From Candidatus Rokuibacteriota bacterium (GTDB taxonomy: Bacteria; Methylomirabilota; Methylomirabilia; Rokubacteriales; CSP1-6), in assembly GCA_016206385.1 (NCBI GenBank), contig JACQRS010000040.1, positions 1-7,151 of the forward strand: a stretch of 7,151 bases of DNA, written 5' to 3'. A model generated the notes under the pieces. The model was not told where the DNA came from and did no database searches. It saw only the letters and a program-made list of their open reading frames with translations. The position numbers and the translations under genes are program-made. Shown piece after piece: positions 6,125-7,151 of the stretch (position 1 is its first letter; each line of letters opens with the position of its first letter).

Positions 6125-6940
6125 ATGGCCGAGCTGCCCGAGCTGGAGGTGTACGCCGAGACGCTCCGCCCGCTCCTCACGGGGCGGAGCGTCACCGCCG
6201 TCGAGGTTCATCACCCGCGGGTGGTCAGGGGACAGTCGGCGGAGCCATTCACTGCCAGGCTGGTCGGCCAGCGGATCAAGGACGTGGTGCGCCGGGGGAA
6301 AACCCTGGCGGTTCTCCTGGGCAGTGGAGACCGGCTGGACGTCCACCTGATGCTCGCGGGGGAGATCTACTACTTCGGTCCGGGGCCACGGGGGTCGGTT
6401 CCCCAGCCTGTCCTCACGCTGAGCCTCGACGACAGCTCTGCGCTCATCTTTTCGGACGAGCACTTCGACCCGATGAAGCCCCGCGACCCGAAAATGTGGG
6501 CGGGGCTGAACAGGAAGGAGCGGATCGGCCTCGACCCCCTCGATCCCGCCTTCACTCCTGACGCGCTGGCGGCCCTCTGCCGGCGGAACAAGGTCCTTCC
6601 CGTTAAAGCCTTGCTCTGCGATCAGCGGTTGATCGGAGGCCTCGGGAACGCCTACGCCGATGAGATTCTCTGGGGGGCGCGGATTCGGCCGCGTCGGGCC
6701 GCCTCCCTCATGACCGCGGAGGAGGTGTCGCGCCTCCACGCGGCCATCACCGCCGTCCTCGCCGCCGCGATCGGGCACCTCCGAGGCCTCACGAAGGGTG
6801 CGCCGGCAGGCGAACCCCGACGGGAGTTCTTCAAGGTGCACCACCGGAGCGGTAAGCCGTGCCCGCGCTGCGGGGGAAAGATCGCCTTCGAGGAGTTCAG
6901 AGAGCGTCCCACCAACTGGTGCCCCGCCTGTCAGCAGTGA
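6125..6940 (+). CDS. Divergent Fpg/Nei family DNA glycosylase lacking the N-terminal Pro
   Basis: A 271-residue protein of the formamidopyrimidine-DNA glycosylase/endonuclease VIII family, which removes oxidised bases and nicks the abasic site. Family landmarks are the N-terminus MAELPELEVY, K59 in RRGKTL (beta-hairpin Lys), HLMLAG at 74-79, the H2TH region from about 150 with LIGGLGNAYADE (169-180; N175 matches the conserved Asn), and a C-terminal zinc finger C246-x2-C249-x16-C266-x2-C269 with R261 in RPTNWC. The length is normal. The oddity is Ala at position 2, where almost all bacterial members have the catalytic Pro; E3 is kept. Met removal before Ala is efficient, so a free Ala amine could act as nucleophile, as Val does in NEIL3. 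The segment SDEHFDPMKP (110-119) replaces the usual DPRRFG loop. The ATG at 6125 (GGGG four bases upstream) gives the family N-terminus, although the frame is open further upstream. I give no mutM symbol because of this divergence. Confidence 0.88.
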   Translation: MAELPELEVYAETLRPLLTGRSVTAVEVHHPRVVRGQSAEPFTARLVGQRIKDVVRRGKTLAVLLGSGDRLDVHLMLAGEIYYFGPGPRGSVPQPVLTLSLDDSSALIFSDEHFDPMKPRDPKMWAGLNRKERIGLDPLDPAFTPDALAALCRRNKVLPVKALLCDQRLIGGLGNAYADEILWGARIRPRRAASLMTAEEVSRLHAAITAVLAAAIGHLRGLTKGAPAGEPRREFFKVHHRSGKPCPRCGGKIAFEEFRERPTNWCPACQQ

Positions 6941-6957
6941 GTGACCCGGCGGGGCGC

Positions 6958-6969
6958 ACGCCCGGGCGT
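6958..6969. repeat. 12-base perfect palindrome in the intergenic region
   Basis: ACGCCCGGGCGT is its own reverse complement and lies 18 bases after the glycosylase stop, followed by TTT. It could belong to a weak terminator structure (an overlapping GGGC...GCCC stem is at 6952-6963) or be an operator, but it lacks a real U-tract and a proper loop. Chance in GC-rich DNA is possible. Confidence 0.25.
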
Positions 6970-6988
6970 TTCAGCCGATGGAGCGGCG

Positions 6989-6997
6989 TGATACACT
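6989..6997 (+). promoter_or_regulatory. Extended -10-like promoter element
   Basis: TGATACACT matches the extended -10 form TG-n-TAnAnT. It lies about 45 bases before the ATG at 7043 and inside the longest gap of the window (6941-7042), where a new transcription unit would be expected. No convincing -35 hexamer is seen; TTTCAG at 6969-6974 is the nearest candidate and is poor. Confidence 0.4.
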
Positions 6998-7030
6998 GGC
7001 TCGGCGGCTTGCGCCGTCGGCGAAATCGAG

Positions 7031-7039
7031 AGGAGGAGG
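7031..7039 (+). promoter_or_regulatory. Strong Shine-Dalgarno site of the right-edge gene
   Basis: AGGAGGAGG ends three bases before the ATG at 7043; the AGGAGG core at 7031-7036 has six-base spacing. It is the best ribosome binding site in the window and supports the partial gene that follows. Confidence 0.65.
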
Positions 7040-7042
7040 CAC

Positions 7043-7151
7043 ATGTTAGAGGAGAAAGTGATTGCGAGCTGGCGCTACAAGAAGGGCGTCCTGGATACTA
7101 AATCGGCCTCGCTCTGCTACCTGGCCGCGAACCTGGCAGCCGGAAACACCC
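7043..7151 (+). CDS. Unknown protein, 3' partial (first 36 residues)
   Basis: An open frame starts at ATG 7043 after a very strong Shine-Dalgarno site and runs off the window with no stop. The visible start reads MLEEKVIASWRYKKGVLDTK, followed by a more hydrophobic stretch rich in Ala and Leu (SLCYLAANLAAG). I do not recognise the family; 36 residues are too few for a call. The 102-base gap and the promoter-like element upstream suggest that it begins its own transcription unit. It is not obviously a signal peptide, since charged residues run through the first 20 positions. Confidence 0.6.
   Translation, partial: MLEEKVIASWRYKKGVLDTKSASLCYLAANLAAGNT

Noticed and set aside
5534..6844. Minus-strand open frame of 436 codons opposite the ACT, YjbQ and glycosylase genes
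   Set aside because: All three plus-strand genes have strong family motifs and ribosome binding sites. The antisense translation is Arg/Pro-rich and resembles no family.
1..7151. CRISPR array, tRNA, rRNA, insertion sequence or attachment site
   Set aside because: No regularly spaced repeats, cloverleaf-like sequence, transposase motifs or flanking direct repeats were seen; coding genes fill nearly the whole window.

Overview
The window is a GC-rich, densely coding bacterial chromosome fragment with nine genes recognisable by family and one cut off unknown gene at the right edge. No IS element, phage gene, tRNA, rRNA or CRISPR array is visible. The mix of genes, the high GC and the tight packing fit a soil or subsurface lineage of the Rokubacteria/NC10 or deltaproteobacterial kind. 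That placement is inference; the window has no phylogenetic marker that settles it.

Left block, plus strand (2-3275): the 3' part of a UvrD/AddA-type helicase fused to a PD-(D/E)XK nuclease carrying an iron-sulfur cysteine set; a VOC (glyoxalase/bleomycin-resistance fold) protein; a HugZ-like FMN split-barrel protein with a C-terminal DUF2470 domain; and a PaaI-type hotdog thioesterase. Gaps are 21, 3 and 7 bases, so they could be co-transcribed, although their functions do not form one obvious pathway.

Middle: one minus-strand gene for a classical short-chain dehydrogenase (3287-4138). It converges on the thioesterase with only 11 bases between the stops. It is divergent from the next block across an 81-base spacer, which should hold promoters for both directions.

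Right block, plus strand (4220-6940): an NHL beta-propeller protein of the bacterial PAL-like type, a stand-alone double-ACT-domain protein, a YjbQ/UPF0047 protein, and a divergent Fpg/Nei DNA glycosylase. Gaps are 10, 30 and 14 bases, so this looks like an operon. A 102-base gap with an extended -10-like element then precedes a new open frame with a strong Shine-Dalgarno site that runs off the window.

The most notable point is the glycosylase. It keeps the H2TH region, the beta-hairpin Lys and the zinc finger, but begins Met-Ala-Glu rather than Met-Pro-Glu, so the usual catalytic N-terminal proline is absent. Its region matching the usual Asp-Pro-Arg-Arg-Phe-Gly loop is also divergent. I see no clear evidence of a wholly new multi-gene system; the rest is ordinary housekeeping and accessory metabolism with some poorly characterised families.
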